Shown: piece by piece, positions 28,287 to 39,181 of the stretch
Layout: every line of letters starts with the position of its first letter
Numbering within the stretch: the first letter of the stretch is position 1
Assembly: GCF_001942335.1 (NCBI RefSeq)
Contig: NZ_MKKH01000033.1
Location: 98,235 to 162,234 of the forward strand
DNA: 64,000 nt
Direction: 5' to 3'
Origin: Cellulosimicrobium sp. CUA-896
Lineage (GTDB): Bacteria > Actinomycetota > Actinomycetes > Actinomycetales > Cellulomonadaceae
The notes under the pieces: generated by a model
The model's database searches: none
What the model saw: only the letters and a program-made list of their open reading frames with translations
What the model was told of the DNA's origin: nothing
Position numbers and translations under genes: made by a program

Positions 28287-29822
28287 GTGCCCCACCGACA
28301 CGTGCGCCTCGTCCCCGACCCGGCGCCCGCCGCGGCGGGCGCCGTCCTGACGGCACTCGCCGCCCTGCGCCGCGAGATGGAGATCCCCGACGGGTTCCCG
28401 CCCCACGCCGTCGCCGAGGCGGAGGACGCCGCGGCCGCCGGGGCGACGGTCGCCGGCGAGCCGGGAGCGAGCCGCGCCGACCTGCGCGACCTGCCGTTCG
28501 TCACGATCGACCCGCCCGGCTCGATGGACCTCGACCAGGCGCTGCACCTCGAGCGGGACGGCGACGGCTTCGTCGTGCACTACGCGATCGCGGACGTCGG
28601 CGCGTTCGTCGTGCCGGGCGGCGCGCTGGACGCGGAGGTCCACGAGCGCGGGACGACCCTGTACGCGCCCGACGGCCGCACGCCGCTCCACCCGGCCGTG
28701 CTGTCCGAGGGCGTCGCGAGCCTCCTGCCGGAGCAGGACCGCCCGGCCGCGGCATGGCGCATCGCGCTCGACGCCGAGGGGCGGCTCGTCGAGGCGACGG
28801 TGCGCCGCGCCGTCGTCCGCTCGCGCGAGCGCCTCACCTACGACGAGGCCCAGGAGCGCGTGGGGCCGGGCGGCTCGCTCGAGCTGTTGCGGACGGTGGG
28901 CGAGCTGCGGCTCGCGCGCGAGCGCGAGCGGGGCGGCGTGTCGCTCGAGGTGCCCGAGCAGGAGGTCGTCGCGCACGACGACGGGTCGTTCGGGCTCGCC
29001 TACCGCTCGACCCTGCCCGTCGAGGCGTGGAACGCGCAGCTGTCGCTGCTGACCGGCATCGCCGCGGCGGGCCTCATGCGCGCGGGCGGCGTGGGCGTCC
29101 TCCGGGCGCTGCCGGAGGCCGACGCGCGCGACGTCGAGCGCCTGCGCCGCACGGCCCGGGTGCTGGGCATCGCGTGGTCGCGCGAGACGACCTATGCGGA
29201 CCTGCTCCCGACGCTCGACGCGTCCCTCCCGCGCCACGCCGCGTTCCTCACCGAGGCGACGTCCCTGTTCCGCGGCGCGTCGTACGAGGCGTTCGGCGGC
29301 ACGGGGCAGACGCCCGGCGTGCCCGACGACGCCGCCCACGCCGCGATCGCGGCCGAGTACGCGCACGTGACGGCGCCGCTGCGCCGGCTCGTGGACCGCT
29401 ACGGCACCGAGGTGTGCCTCGCGCTGTGCGCGGGCGAGCCGGTGCCGGGGTGGGTGCTCGACGCGCTCCCGGGGCTGCCGCGCACGATGGCGCGCACCGG
29501 CCAGCGGGCCGGGTCGTACGAGCGCGCGATCGTCGACGTCGTCGAGGCCGCCCTGCTCGCCGGTCGCGAGGGCGAGGTCTTCGACGCCGTCGTCGTCGAC
29601 GTCGAGGACGACGCGGAACGGGCCCGGCGCCTCGAGCGCGACGGCGGCACGGGGTCGCGGCACGGCCACGTCGTGCTCGCCGAGCCGGCCGTGCGCGCCC
29701 CGGCCGAGGGGACCGACCTCCCGCTCGGCGAGCCGGTCCGCGCGACGCTGCGCGAGGCGTCGGTCGCCGGTCGCCGGGTCCGGTTCGAGGTGCCGGCGCG
29801 TCCGGCCGGCGGCGCGCACTAG
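28287..29822 (+). CDS. RNB-domain 3'-5' ribonuclease (RNase II/R family)
   Basis: 511-aa exoribonuclease. The RNB catalytic motif is PFVTIDPPGSMDLDQALHLE around residues 71-90, with the clustered aspartates that bind magnesium. Farther on AEYAHVTAPLRRLVDRYGTE is the conserved RNB C-terminal motif. The protein lacks the N-terminal cold-shock domains of RNase R and has only a short beta-rich C-terminus, as in the compact actinobacterial forms. Start is GTG. The next gene begins 10 nt later and probably belongs to the same operon. Confidence 0.92.
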   Translation: MPHRHVRLVPDPAPAAAGAVLTALAALRREMEIPDGFPPHAVAEAEDAAAAGATVAGEPGASRADLRDLPFVTIDPPGSMDLDQALHLERDGDGFVVHYAIADVGAFVVPGGALDAEVHERGTTLYAPDGRTPLHPAVLSEGVASLLPEQDRPAAAWRIALDAEGRLVEATVRRAVVRSRERLTYDEAQERVGPGGSLELLRTVGELRLARERERGGVSLEVPEQEVVAHDDGSFGLAYRSTLPVEAWNAQLSLLTGIAAAGLMRAGGVGVLRALPEADARDVERLRRTARVLGIAWSRETTYADLLPTLDASLPRHAAFLTEATSLFRGASYEAFGGTGQTPGVPDDAAHAAIAAEYAHVTAPLRRLVDRYGTEVCLALCAGEPVPGWVLDALPGLPRTMARTGQRAGSYERAIVDVVEAALLAGREGEVFDAVVVDVEDDAERARRLERDGGTGSRHGHVVLAEPAVRAPAEGTDLPLGEPVRATLREASVAGRRVRFEVPARPAGGAH

Positions 29823-29831
29823 CCTGGCCGC

Positions 29832-30203
29832 ATGCCCGCCCGACGCCGTACCGACCCCGCCGCCGGACGCCTCGCCCTGGCCGCGTGGCGGGACGGGCGG
29901 GCGGAGCGTCGCGACGTGACGACGGCGGTCCGCTTCACGCTCGAGGAGCTCGCGGACGTCGCCCCCGGGCACACGGTCGAGGTCCGCGTCCCGCCCGCGG
30001 GCGCCGTGCAGGCGGTGGAGGGCCCCCGCCACACGCGCGGGACGCCGCCGAACGTCGTCGAGACGGACCCGCAGACGTGGCTCGCTCTCGTCACCGGCGA
30101 GGTCGTCTGGGCCGACGCCGTGGCGGACGGCCGCGTGCGGGCGTCGGGCGAGCGGGCGGACCTGTCGGCGCTCCTCCCGCTGCAGGCGGCGCGGCGCCGC
30201 TGA
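29832..30203 (+). CDS. Sterol carrier family protein
   Basis: 123-aa protein. [20 protein letters not shown] and [20 protein letters not shown] followed by [16 protein letters not shown] match the short actinobacterial proteins annotated as sterol carrier family, often located near purF. It likely has an SCP2-like lipid-binding fold, although no ligand is known. The start is the ATG 10 nt after the RNase stop. Confidence 0.8.
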   Translation: MPARRRTDPAAGRLALAAWRDGRAERRDVTTAVRFTLEELADVAPGHTVEVRVPPAGAVQAVEGPRHTRGTPPNVVETDPQTWLALVTGEVVWADAVADGRVRASGERADLSALLPLQAARRR

Positions 30204-30337
30204 CCCGGTGGCCGTGACGTCACGGATGCGTCACGTCGTCGGCCGCAGGTCTGGCGGGTGTCGGCGGCCGGGGCTAGCGTCCGTGGCACGACCGGCGACC
30301 GCCCGGGCGGGCCGCGTCGCACGACGGCGTGCGGCGA

Positions 30338-30381
30338 CGTTCGCACGGTGGTGATCCGGCGGCAACCGACCGTTCACACGG
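30338..30381 (+). promoter_or_regulatory. Possible PHO-box direct repeats upstream of the secreted nuclease
   Basis: CGTTCGCACGG (30338-30348) and CGTTCACACGG (30371-30381) differ at one base and start exactly 33 bp apart, three turns of an 11-bp repeat. PhoP boxes in actinobacteria are 11-bp direct repeats around GTTCAC. The downstream gene is a secreted phosphate-releasing enzyme. The two intervening units are poor matches. Confidence 0.35.
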
Positions 30382-30476
30382 GTCGGGTGCGATGTCCCTG
30401 GCAGCGACGTCGACCCGCCCGGGGGAGCGGGGCAGTGTCGCTGCCGGGCCGAACGCACGAGATGAAGGAGTCAGGC

Positions 30477-33400
30477 GTGTCCCATCACCACAACCCGCGG
30501 CGACGGAGAGGGGTGGTGGTGGCGAGCGCGCTCAGCGCGGCGCTCGCCCTCCCGCTCTCCGCGACCGCGGCCACCGCAGCCGCCCCGACCACGGCGGGAC
30601 CGGGGTCCGTGGCCGCGGCCGTGGACGGCTCCGGCGTCGTGATCAACGAGGCCTACCTGAACGGCGGCAGCGCCAACGCGCCGTTCACCACCAAGTTCGT
30701 CGAGCTCTACAACCCCACGGCCGCGGACGTCGCGCTCGACGGCTGGTCGGTCCAGTACCGCTCGGCGACGGGGACGGGTGCCTCGAACGGCACCGTCGCG
30801 CTGTCCGGGACGATCGAGGCGGGCGGGTTCTACCTCGTCGCCGGCGGGTCGAACGGCTCGAACGGCGCGGCCCTGCCCGAGCCCGACGTGTCCGGAGGCC
30901 TGAACTTCCAGGGGCAGAACGGCACGATCGCGCTCGTCGCGGCACCGTCCGCGGTCACGCTGCCGACGGGTGACGTCGCGGGCGCGGACGAGCGCGTGGT
31001 CGACCTCCTCGGCTACGGCTCCTCCAACACGTTCGAGTCGGCCGCCGCGCCGGCCGGGCGCGCCAACAACGCCGGTGGGTCGCTCAACCGCACCGGCTTC
31101 GCGGACACCGACGACAACTCCGCCGACTTCGCCGTCCTCGACACCGTGACGCCGACCAGCAGCGGCGGCGACCCCGACCCCGACCCCGAGCCGGAGCGGG
31201 CGAGGTCGTCGCGATCGCCGAGATCCAGGGCACGGGCGCCGCGAGCCCGCTCGTGGGGCGCACCGTCACGACGCGCGGCGTCGTCACGGCGACCTACCCG
31301 ACGGGCGGCTACGACGGCTTCTACCTCCAGACGGAGGGCACGGGCGGCGACCTCGGCGAGGAGCACGACGCGTCCGACGCGGTCTTCGTGTACTCCCGCG
31401 CCGCGGCCGAGCAGGTCGAGGCGGGCGACCACGTCGAGGTCACCGGCACGGTCGGCGAGTACTTCACGCTGACGCAGATCACCCCGGCGGCCGGCGGCTG
31501 GACCGTGCTCGACGAGCCCGCCGAGGAGGTCAAGCCCGCCGTCGCCGCGTTCCCTGCGACGGACGCCGCGCGCGAGGTCCTCGAAGGCATGCTCGTGGCG
31601 CCGGCCGCGACTACACGATCGCCGACAACTACGACACGAACTACTACGGCTCGTTCCTGCTCGCCGCGGGCACCGAGCCGTTCCTCCAGCCGACGTCGGC
31701 CGGCCGGCCGGGCAGCCCCGAGGCGGCCGCCGCCGTCGCGGACCGGGCGGCCCGCGCGGTCGTCCTCGACGACGGCGCGACGACGAACTTCAGCACCGCG
31801 GCCAACAAGAGCGTCCCGCTGCCGTACCTCACGGGCGGTGCGCCCGCGCGGGTCGGCGCCGGCGTGACGTTCACGACGCCCGTCATCCTCGACCACCGCT
31901 TCGACGCCTGGACGTTCCAGCCGCTCGCGCACCTGCAGGCCGGCGAGGACGGCAACGCGGCGACCGTCCAGCCGGCGACGTTCGAGAACACGCGCGAGGA
32001 CGCACCCGCGGAGGTGGGCGCGACCTCTCGGTCGCGACGTTCAACGTGCTCAACTACTTCACGACGACCGGCGACCAGCTCACCGGCTGCCAGTACTACA
32101 CGGACCGCGCGGGCGACCCCGTCACGGTCCGCACGGGCTGCGACGCGCGCGGCGCCGCCGAGGCGGAGGACCTCGAGCGCCAGCAGACGAAGATCGTCGC
32201 CGCGATCGACGCGCTCGACGCCGACGTGGTCGCGCTCATGGAGATCGAGAACTCGGCCCCGTTCGGCAAGGACCGCGACCAGGCCCTGTCCGACCTCGTC
32301 GACGCGCTCAACGAGGCCGCCGGTGCCGACGAGTGGGCGTTCGTCCCCTCGCCGGCCGCGCTGCCCGACGACGAGGACGTCATCCGCCTCGCGTACATCT
32401 ACCAGGTCGACGGCGCGGAGCCGGTCGGCGCGTCGCGGATCCTCCTCGACGACCCGGCCTTCGGCAACGCGCGCGAGCCGCTCGCGCAGGTGTTCCAGCC
32501 GGCGGGCGGGGTCCTCGAGGGCGGCACGGCGGCCGACGACGACGTGCTCGTCGTCGCGAACCACTTCAAGTCGAAGGGTTCGGGCTCGGGCGAGGACGCC
32601 GACCAGGGCGACGGTCAGGGCGCGTCCAACGCGTCGCGCGTCCGGCAGGCCACGGCGCTCGTCGGCTTCGCCGAGGACGTCGCGGCGGACGCCGGGACCG
32701 ACAAGGTGCTCCTGGCGGGCGACTTCAACTCCTACTCGATGGAGGACCCGCTCGAGGTGCTCAAGGACGCGGGGTACGTCGACCTCGGTGCCACCACGGG
32801 CGAGCAGACGTACCTGTTCGACGGCTACGTCGGGTCGCTCGACCACGTCTTCGCGTCGCCGGCGGCGGCCGAGGCCGTGACCGGCACCGACGTGTGGAAC
32901 ATCAACTCCGTCGAGCCGATCGCCAACGAGTACTCGCGCTACAACTACAACGCGTCGATCCTCTACGACACGACGCCGTTCCGGTCGTCCGACCACGACC
33001 CGGTCCTCGTCGGCCTCGACCTCGGCGGCGACGTGGTGCCCGGCACCACGACGATCGACCTGCTCGCGATCAACGACTTCCACGGTCGCATCGAGCCGTA
33101 CGCGACGAACCGGGACACCGGCGTCGTCACGAACAACACGCTGTCCTTCGCGGGCACGATCGAGGAGCTCCGCGCCCAGAACCCCGACGGCACGGCCTTC
33201 GTCTCCGCGGGCGACAACATCGGCGCCTCGCTCTTCGCGTCCGCGCTCCAGGAGGACCGGCCCACCATCGACGTCCTGAACGCGCTCGACCTGGCCACCT
33301 CCGCGGTGGGCAACCACGAGTTCGACCAGGGCGTCGACGACCTCACCGGCCGTGTGGCCGAGGCCGCGGACTGGACCTACCTGGGGGCCAACGTTTACGA

Positions 33401-35308
33401 CGCGGGCACGCAGGAGCCGGCCCTCCCCGAGTACGACGTGGTCGAGATCGACGGGGTCGAGGTCGGCTTCGTCGGCGTCGTCACCGAGGAGACGCCGACG
33501 CTCGTCACGCCGTCCGGCATCGCGGACCTCGAGTTCGGGGACCCCGTCGAGGCGCTGAACCGCGTCACCGCGCAGCTCCAGGACGGCGACGACGCCAACG
33601 GCGAGGCCGACGTCGTCGTGGCGCTCGTCCACGAGGCGCCGGCGCCGGAACCCCCGACGGCTCCACGCTCGAGGAGGAGGTCGCCGCGGGCGGCGCCTTC
33701 GCCGAGCTCGTCACGGAGACGGACCCGCGCGTCGCGGCGTTCTTCACCGGGCACACGCACAAGCAGTATGCGTGGGAGGCGCCCGTCCCGGGCGCAGAGG
33801 GGGCCACACGCCCGGTGGTCCAGACGGGCAGCTACGGCGAGTTCGTCGGGCACATCACCCTGACCGTCGACACGGGGACGGGCGAGGTCGTCGACCACGC
33901 CGCCGTGAACGTGCCGCGCACGAGCACGCCCTGGGAGGAGCTCGTCGAGACCTACCCGCGCGTGCAGGCGGTCAAGGACGTGCTCGACCCGGCGCTCGCG
34001 GAGGCCGAGGTCATCGGCGCCCAGCCGGTGGGCGAGGTCACGGCGGACATCACGACCGCGTTCACGGGCGGCTCGTACGTGGACGGCGAGTACGTCGGCC
34101 CGGGGCCGCTCCCGACCACGGGCCGCGACGACCGCGCGTCGGAGTCGGCGCTCGGCAACCTCGTCGCGAGCTCGCTGCGCGACACGCTGGCCGACCCGGC
34201 ACGCGGCGGCGCCGACCTCGGCGTCGTCAACCCGGGCGGCCTGCGCAACGAGCTGCTCGTGGGCGAGGACGGCGTCATCACGTACGCCGAGGCGAACGCG
34301 GTGCTGCCCTTCGTCAATAACCTGTGGACCGTGACCCTCACCGGCGCCCAGGTCGTGGAGCTGCTCGAGCAGCAGTGGCAGACCAACCCGGACGGCACGC
34401 GTCCGTCGCGCCCGTACCTGGCGCTGGGGCTGTCGGACAACGTGAGCTGGACGGCGGCGACCGCCGACCCGAACGCCGAGCCGGGCGACAACGTCCTGTC
34501 GGTGACGATCGACGGCGAGCCGGTCGACCCCGACGCCGAGTACCGCGTCGCGACCTTCTCGTTCCTCGCCACGGGCGGTGACAACTTCCGCGTCTTCACC
34601 GAGGGCACCGACCCGCGCGACTCCGGTCTGGTCGACCGCGAGGCGTGGATCGCCTACCTTCAGGAGAACTCGCCGCTGTCGCCGTCGTTCGCACGCTCGC
34701 GCGTCGTCGTCGGCGACCTCCCGGGCGCGGTCGCGGCGGGCGAGGACGTGAGCGTGGAGCTCTCGGGCCTGGACCTGACGTCGCTCGGGGCGCCGCAGAA
34801 CACCGAGGTGACGGGCTACCTCGTCCCGCGCGACGAGGAGCTCGACCCGGAGGACCCGGGCGAGGCCGTCGCCACGGCGCCCGTCGTCGACGGCGCTGCG
34901 ACGCTCACCGCCACCGTCCCCGCCGACGCCGCGGAGGGTGCATACGACCTGTGGGTCGTCGCGTCGCCGAGCGGGACCACCGCGCGGGTCCCCGTCACGG
35001 TGGAGGCGGCCGTGCCCAGCGGGGTCGACCTCAGGGTGACCGCGCAGGCGCGCTGCCTCGCGGGCAACGTGTACCTGGCCGTGCGGGCCACCAACGGCGA
35101 GGACGTGGCGATCGACGTCCGCCACTACACGCCGTTCGGCGAGAAGCGGTTCGCCGCCGTGCAGCCCGGTGCCTCCGCGTACACGGCGTACGCCACGCGC
35201 CGGTCCTCGATCGAGGACGGCTCGGTGACCGTCGCCGGGTACGTGCCGGGGCAGACGCCGCGGTACGAGCAGCACAAGGTCAGCTTCGAGGGCATCACCT
35301 GCGGGTGA
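30477..35308 (+). CDS. Secreted ExeM/NucH-type nuclease fused to 5'-nucleotidase, four frame breaks
   Basis: About 1611 aa. Start is GTG 30477 with AAGGAG 6 nt upstream, then a signal peptide (GVVVASALSAALALPLSATA). Order: a lamin-tail domain (VVINEAYLNGGSANAPFTTK), an OB-like domain (GRTVTTRGVVTATYPTGGYD), an EEP nuclease domain (ATFNVLNYFTT, ALMEIENSA, LLAGDFNSYSMEDPL, SSDHDPVLVGLDL), then a metallophosphatase (LLAINDFHGRIEP, AVGNHEFDQGV, FFTGHTHKQY) and a 5'-nucleotidase C domain (VVNPGGLRNELL), ending in a beta domain. Single bases are missing near 31197, 31607, 32020 and 33635, three of them a G from GGCG. It should release nucleosides and phosphate from extracellular DNA. Confidence 0.9.
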
Positions 35309-35337
35309 CCCCCGCGTCGCGCTGACGCCCGACCGGG

Positions 35338-35376
35338 CCGCGACCCGGGTCCCGTCCGACGGGGCCCGGGTCGCGG
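35338..35376 (+). terminator. Terminator after the secreted nuclease gene
   Basis: Twelve-base perfect arms CCGCGACCCGGG / CCCGGGTCGCGG around a 15-nt loop that can itself pair, 29 nt after the stop. GC-rich, no U-run. Confidence 0.75.
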
Positions 35377-35418
35377 TGCGCCCGGCCGGCTCCCAGGGAG
35401 CGCGGGTAGGGTCGTCCC

Positions 35419-35760
35419 GTGAGCAGCGAGCAGTCCCCGGTCCCCGACGACGCACCCGTGGCCGGCGCGCCCCGGCCCGGGACCGGCGCGGACGAGGTCG
35501 AGGTCGAGGGCGTCGTCGACCGCCGGACGGTCCGCCGTGCGCCCCGCTACCGCGCGTTCTTCACGGTCGGCATCCTGCTCGGGCTCGTCGTGGGCCTCGG
35601 GGTCGGCGGGGCGTGGCTGCAGTCCCCGGCGTCGGACGCCGTGTTCAAGCCCGGCGTCTACTTCACCGTCATCCTCGTCTCGTGCACGGCGCTCGGCGCC
35701 GGCGTCGCGGGCCTGTGGGCCGTCGTCGCCGACCGGCGCAGCCTGCGCGGACGCCGCTGA
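35419..35760 (+). CDS. Small two-helix membrane protein
   Basis: 113-aa protein with an acidic N-terminus ([20 protein letters not shown]) and two membrane segments ([20 protein letters not shown] and [20 protein letters not shown]). Start is GTG. Its place directly before purF is common in related actinobacteria as far as I recall, but its role is unknown. It is separate from purF by 34 nt and may be co-transcribed with it. Confidence 0.7.
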   Translation: MSSEQSPVPDDAPVAGAPRPGTGADEVEVEGVVDRRTVRRAPRYRAFFTVGILLGLVVGLGVGGAWLQSPASDAVFKPGVYFTVILVSCTALGAGVAGLWAVVADRRSLRGRR

Positions 35761-35794
35761 CGCTCCCGCCCGCCCCTGTGGGAGACTGAGGCAC

Positions 35795-37341
35795 GTGGCC
35801 CCCCGCGGAGATGGACTTCTCAACCACGACCTCATGCCCGGCGAGAAAGGCCCGCAGGACGCCTGCGGCGTCTTCGGCGTCTGGGCTCCCGGCGAGGAGG
35901 TCGCCAAGCTCGCCTACTTCGGCCTCTACGCCCTGCAGCACCGCGGGCAGGAGTCGGCCGGCATCGCGACGAGCAACGGCGACCAGATCCTCGTCTACAA
36001 GGACATGGGCCTCGTCTCCCAGGTGTTCGACGAGACGGCGCTCAACGCCCTGACGGGGCACATCGCCGTCGGCCACTGCCGGTACTCCACGACCGGCGGC
36101 GTGACGTGGGAGAACGCCCAGCCCACGCTCGGGGCGACGCGTCCGGGACGGTCGCCCTCGGGCACAACGGGAACCTCACGAACTCGGCGGAGCTCGTCAA
36201 CCTCGTCGCCGAGCGCTACGGCAGCCAGCGGCGCGGCGAGCTCGCGCGCGGCAACACGACCGACACCGCGCTCGTCACCGCCCTCCTCGCGGGCGACGCC
36301 GACCACACGCTCGAGGCCACGGCCCTCGAGGTGCTGCCCCGGCTGCGCGGGGCGTTCTCCCTCGTGTTCATGGACGAGCGCACCCTGTACGCCGCGCGCG
36401 ACCCGCAGGGCGTGCGGCCCCTCGTCCTCGGCCGCCTCGAGCGCGGCTGGGTCGTCGCGAGCGAGACGCCGGCGCTCGACATCGTCGGCGCGTCCTTCGT
36501 GCGCGAGGTGGAGCCGGGAGAGCTCATCGCGATCGACGCCGACGGCCTGCGCTCCCAGCGCTTCGCGCCCACCGAGCGCGCGGGCTGCGTCTTCGAGTAC
36601 GTCTACCTCGCGCGCCCGGACACCACGATCAACGGGCGCTCGGTGCACGCCGCGCGGGTCGAGATGGGCCGGCGGCTCGCCCGCGAGTACCCCGTCGAGG
36701 CCGATCTCGTCATCCCCGTCCCCGAGTCGGGCACGCCCGCCGCGGTCGGGTACGCCGCCGAGTCCGGCATCCCGTTCGGGCAGGGCCTGACGAAGAACGC
36801 GTACGTCGGCCGTACGTTCATCCAGCCGTCGGACACGCTGCGCCAGCTCGGCATCCGGCTCAAGCTCAACCCGCTGCGCGACGTCATCCGCGGCAAGCGC
36901 CTCGTCGTCGTCGACGACTCCATCGTCCGCGGCAACACGCAGCGGGCACTCATCCGGATGCTGCGCGAGGCCGGCGCCGCGGAGGTCCACGTGCGGATCA
37001 GCTCCCCGCCCGTGAAGTGGCCGTGCTTCTACGGCATCGACTTCGCGTCCCGGGCCGAGCTCATCGCGAACGGCCTGTCGCCCGACGAGATCGGGCAGTC
37101 GCTCGGTGCGGACACCCTCGGGTACATCTCGACCGAGGGCATGATCGCCGCGACCGAGCAGCCGGCGTCCCAGCTGTGCGCGGCGTGCTTCACCGGGAAG
37201 TACCCGATCGAGCTCCCGCCCGACGACCAGCTCGGCAAGCACCTGCTCGAGCAGGCCGAGCTGCCCCTCGGCGCGCCCGAGGACGGGCTGCGCTCGCTCT
37301 CGGTGAGCGCCGGTGGCGGCGGCGCGCTGCAGCACCCGTGA
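35795..37341 (+). CDS. purF: Amidophosphoribosyltransferase PurF, one frame break
   Basis: First committed purine enzyme: PRPP plus glutamine to phosphoribosylamine. A short propeptide precedes the catalytic Cys in [10 protein letters not shown]. Other landmarks: [27 protein letters not shown], the PRPP loop [20 protein letters not shown] and Cys residues in [12 protein letters not shown] and [11 protein letters not shown], as in the Fe-S type of Bacillus. Start is GTG 35795. The frame breaks near 36139. Restoring one G (GACGCGTC to GACGGCGTC) gives [20 protein letters not shown] and a 515-aa enzyme. Confidence 0.93.
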
Positions 37342-37388
37342 CCCCCGACCCCGCGACCCCCGACCCCGCGACCTCTGGAGCCCGAACC

Positions 37389-38525
37389 GTGACTGCGACG
37401 CGCCGCAGGACCCCGCCGGCCTGACCTACGCCGCCGCGGGCGTCGACACCGAGGCGGGCGACCGCGCGGTCGAGCTCATGAAGGACGCGGTCCGCCGCAC
37501 CCAGGGGCCGCAGGTCCTGGGGGGCGTCGGGGGCTTCGCCGGCCTCGTCGACGCCGCGGAGCTCACGCGCTACCGGCACCCGCTCCTCGCGACGTCGACC
37601 GACGGCGTCGGGACCAAGGTCGCGATCGCCCAGGCCATGGACGTGCACGACACCATCGGCTTCGACCTCGTCGGCATGGTCGTCGACGACATCGTCGTCG
37701 TCGGGGCCAAGCCGCTGTTCATGACGGACTACATCGCGTGCGGGAAGGTCGTGCCGGAGCGCATCGCCGCCGTCGTGCGGGGCATCGCGGCCGCGTGCGA
37801 GGTGGCCGGCACGGCGCTCGTAGGCGGCGAGACGGCAGAGCACCCCGGCCTGCTCGCCGAGGACGAGTACGACGTCGCGGGCGCCGCCACCGGCGTGGTC
37901 GAGGCCGACGCCCTGCTCGGCCCGGACCGGGTCCGCGAGGGCGACGTCCTCGTCGCTCTCGCGTCCTCCGGCCTGCACTCCAACGGCTACTCGCTCGTCC
38001 GGGCGGTGCTGCGGCACGCGGGTGGGGCCTCGAACGGCACGTCGACGAGCTCGGGCGCACGGTCGGCGAGGAGCTGCTCGAGCCCACGCGCGTGTACGCG
38101 AGCGACTGCCTCGCGCTCGCGGCCGACGACGCCGCGCAGGTGCACGCCTTCACGCACGTCACCGGTGGCGGCCTCGCGGCAAACCTGGCGCGCGTGCTGC
38201 CGGCCGGCCTCGTCGGCGTCGTCGACCGCGCGAGCTGGGAGGTGCCTCCGGTCTTCCGCCTCGTGCGCGATCTGGGCGGCGTGCCCCGCCGCGACCTCGA
38301 GAACACGCTCAACCTCGGGGTCGGCATGGTCGCCGTCGTCGGGGCGGACGGCGTCGACGCGGCGCTCGCACGGTGCGCGGCGCTCGGGCTGCCGGCATGG
38401 GTGCTGGGCAGCGTCGAGGCCTTCGACCCCGCCACGGAGCTCGGCGCCGCCGACGGGGACGTCGTCGCCGGGACGAAGGGCGTGCAGGCGGGCGCGGTCC
38501 GGCTCGTCGGCGACTACCGGGCTGA
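37389..38525 (+). CDS. purM: Phosphoribosylformylglycinamidine cyclo-ligase PurM, three frame breaks
   Basis: AIR synthase, fifth purine step. Start is GTG 37389; restoring one G near 37400 (GACGCGCC to GACGGCGCC) gives [20 protein letters not shown]. Seen next: [59 protein letters not shown] and [20 protein letters not shown] second base is missing near 38022, after which [20 protein letters not shown] and [16 protein letters not shown] follow. A third loss at about 38520 (CCGGGCTGA to CCGGGGCTGA) restores the normal end GDYRG-stop. Repaired length is 379 aa. It follows purF by 47 nt. Confidence 0.92.
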
Positions 38526-38544
38526 CCGCCGGGGGACGCTGGAC

Positions 38545-38587
38545 GCACGACACGCGCGGCCGCCTGTCAGCGGCCGCGCCGTCGTGC
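38545..38587. terminator. Terminator between purM and the DUF3073 gene
   Basis: Imperfect long arms (GCACGACACGCGCGGCCGC against GCGGCCGCGCCGTCGTGC) with loop CTGTCA, 19 nt after the purM stop. Convergent genes on both sides make a bidirectional role likely. Confidence 0.7.
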
Positions 38588-38635
38588 GGGGAGGTGGGTC
38601 AGGCCTCGCGGGGGACGCAGAGGCGAGACCGACCG

Positions 38636-38845
38636 TCAGCGGTCGTCGGACCAGTCGTTGTAGCGCTGGTCGTAGCGCTCGAGGTCGTCCGACGACTCGG
38701 CGCCGAAGCGGGAGTCCGTCACGACATCCGTGTGGCTGTGACCGGTGAGCTCCTGCTCGAGAGCCCTGTAGTTCGTCTCGGGGCTGTAGTACTTCAGCGC
38801 GCGAGCGACCTTGGTCTGCTTTGCCTTCTGACGGCCGCGGCCCAT
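38636..38845 (-). CDS. DUF3073 domain protein
   Basis: 69-aa protein starting [20 protein letters not shown], then [15 protein letters not shown] and an acidic tail ending [16 protein letters not shown]. This is the typical short actinobacterial DUF3073 protein: basic first half, acidic second half. Function is unknown. It is regularly found next to purM and bldC in actinobacteria, as here. The start is the ATG that removes a non-conserved upstream extension. Confidence 0.9.
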   Translation of the reverse strand: MGRGRQKAKQTKVARALKYYSPETNYRALEQELTGHSHTDVVTDSRFGAESSDDLERYDQRYNDWSDDR

Positions 38846-39181
38846 GGCTCCGACCCCCTCAACGTAGAAGCGGGGCGGCAACGTGCTCAGACGTGCGGCC
38901 CCGGGGTGTAGTTTCGTCTGTTCAGGGTCCAACGGTACATGCTCGGGCCCTATTCCATCCACTCAGAGAGGGTGGTCTGGGCCTCTCCCCGGCGCGCACG
39001 CCGGGGCGGAAAGCCGCAGGGCTGCCGATACGGCCCTTCCGGCCATAGACGGCCTAATTCACCCCTCCGTCAAGTCGCCCCAAATCCGCATCCTGCGACA
39101 ATGGACGGAAGAACTGCGCTCGTGCTGTCGTCGTGATCCGGGGCATCCGCCGGACCAGCGCGAACCAGGAGGAGGTGCCCT
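38846..39181. other. Divergent intergenic region before bldC with structured leader
   Basis: 336 bases without a gene, between the divergent DUF3073 and bldC genes and notably less GC-rich than its surroundings. On the plus strand an 8-bp perfect hairpin with loop CGCA lies at 38987-39006 (arms CCCCGGCG/CGCCGGGG), followed at once by GCGG-AAAG-CCGC and a GGGC...GGCCC pairing. This looks like a folded 5' leader of bldC. I compared it by eye with the c-di-GMP-I, SAM, cobalamin and ydaO cores and found no match. Confidence 0.45.

Noticed and set aside
31197..33635. Programmed ribosomal frameshifting in the secreted nuclease and other genes.
   Set aside because: No slippery heptamers, stimulatory structures or shared position relative to domains. 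The changes occur in unrelated housekeeping genes and also in a tRNA, so recoding cannot explain them.
38846..39181. Cyclic-di-GMP-I riboswitch before bldC, suggested by GGAAAGCC...GGGC.
   Set aside because: The conserved first half and the typical receptor motif of that class are missing; only a short common string is shared.
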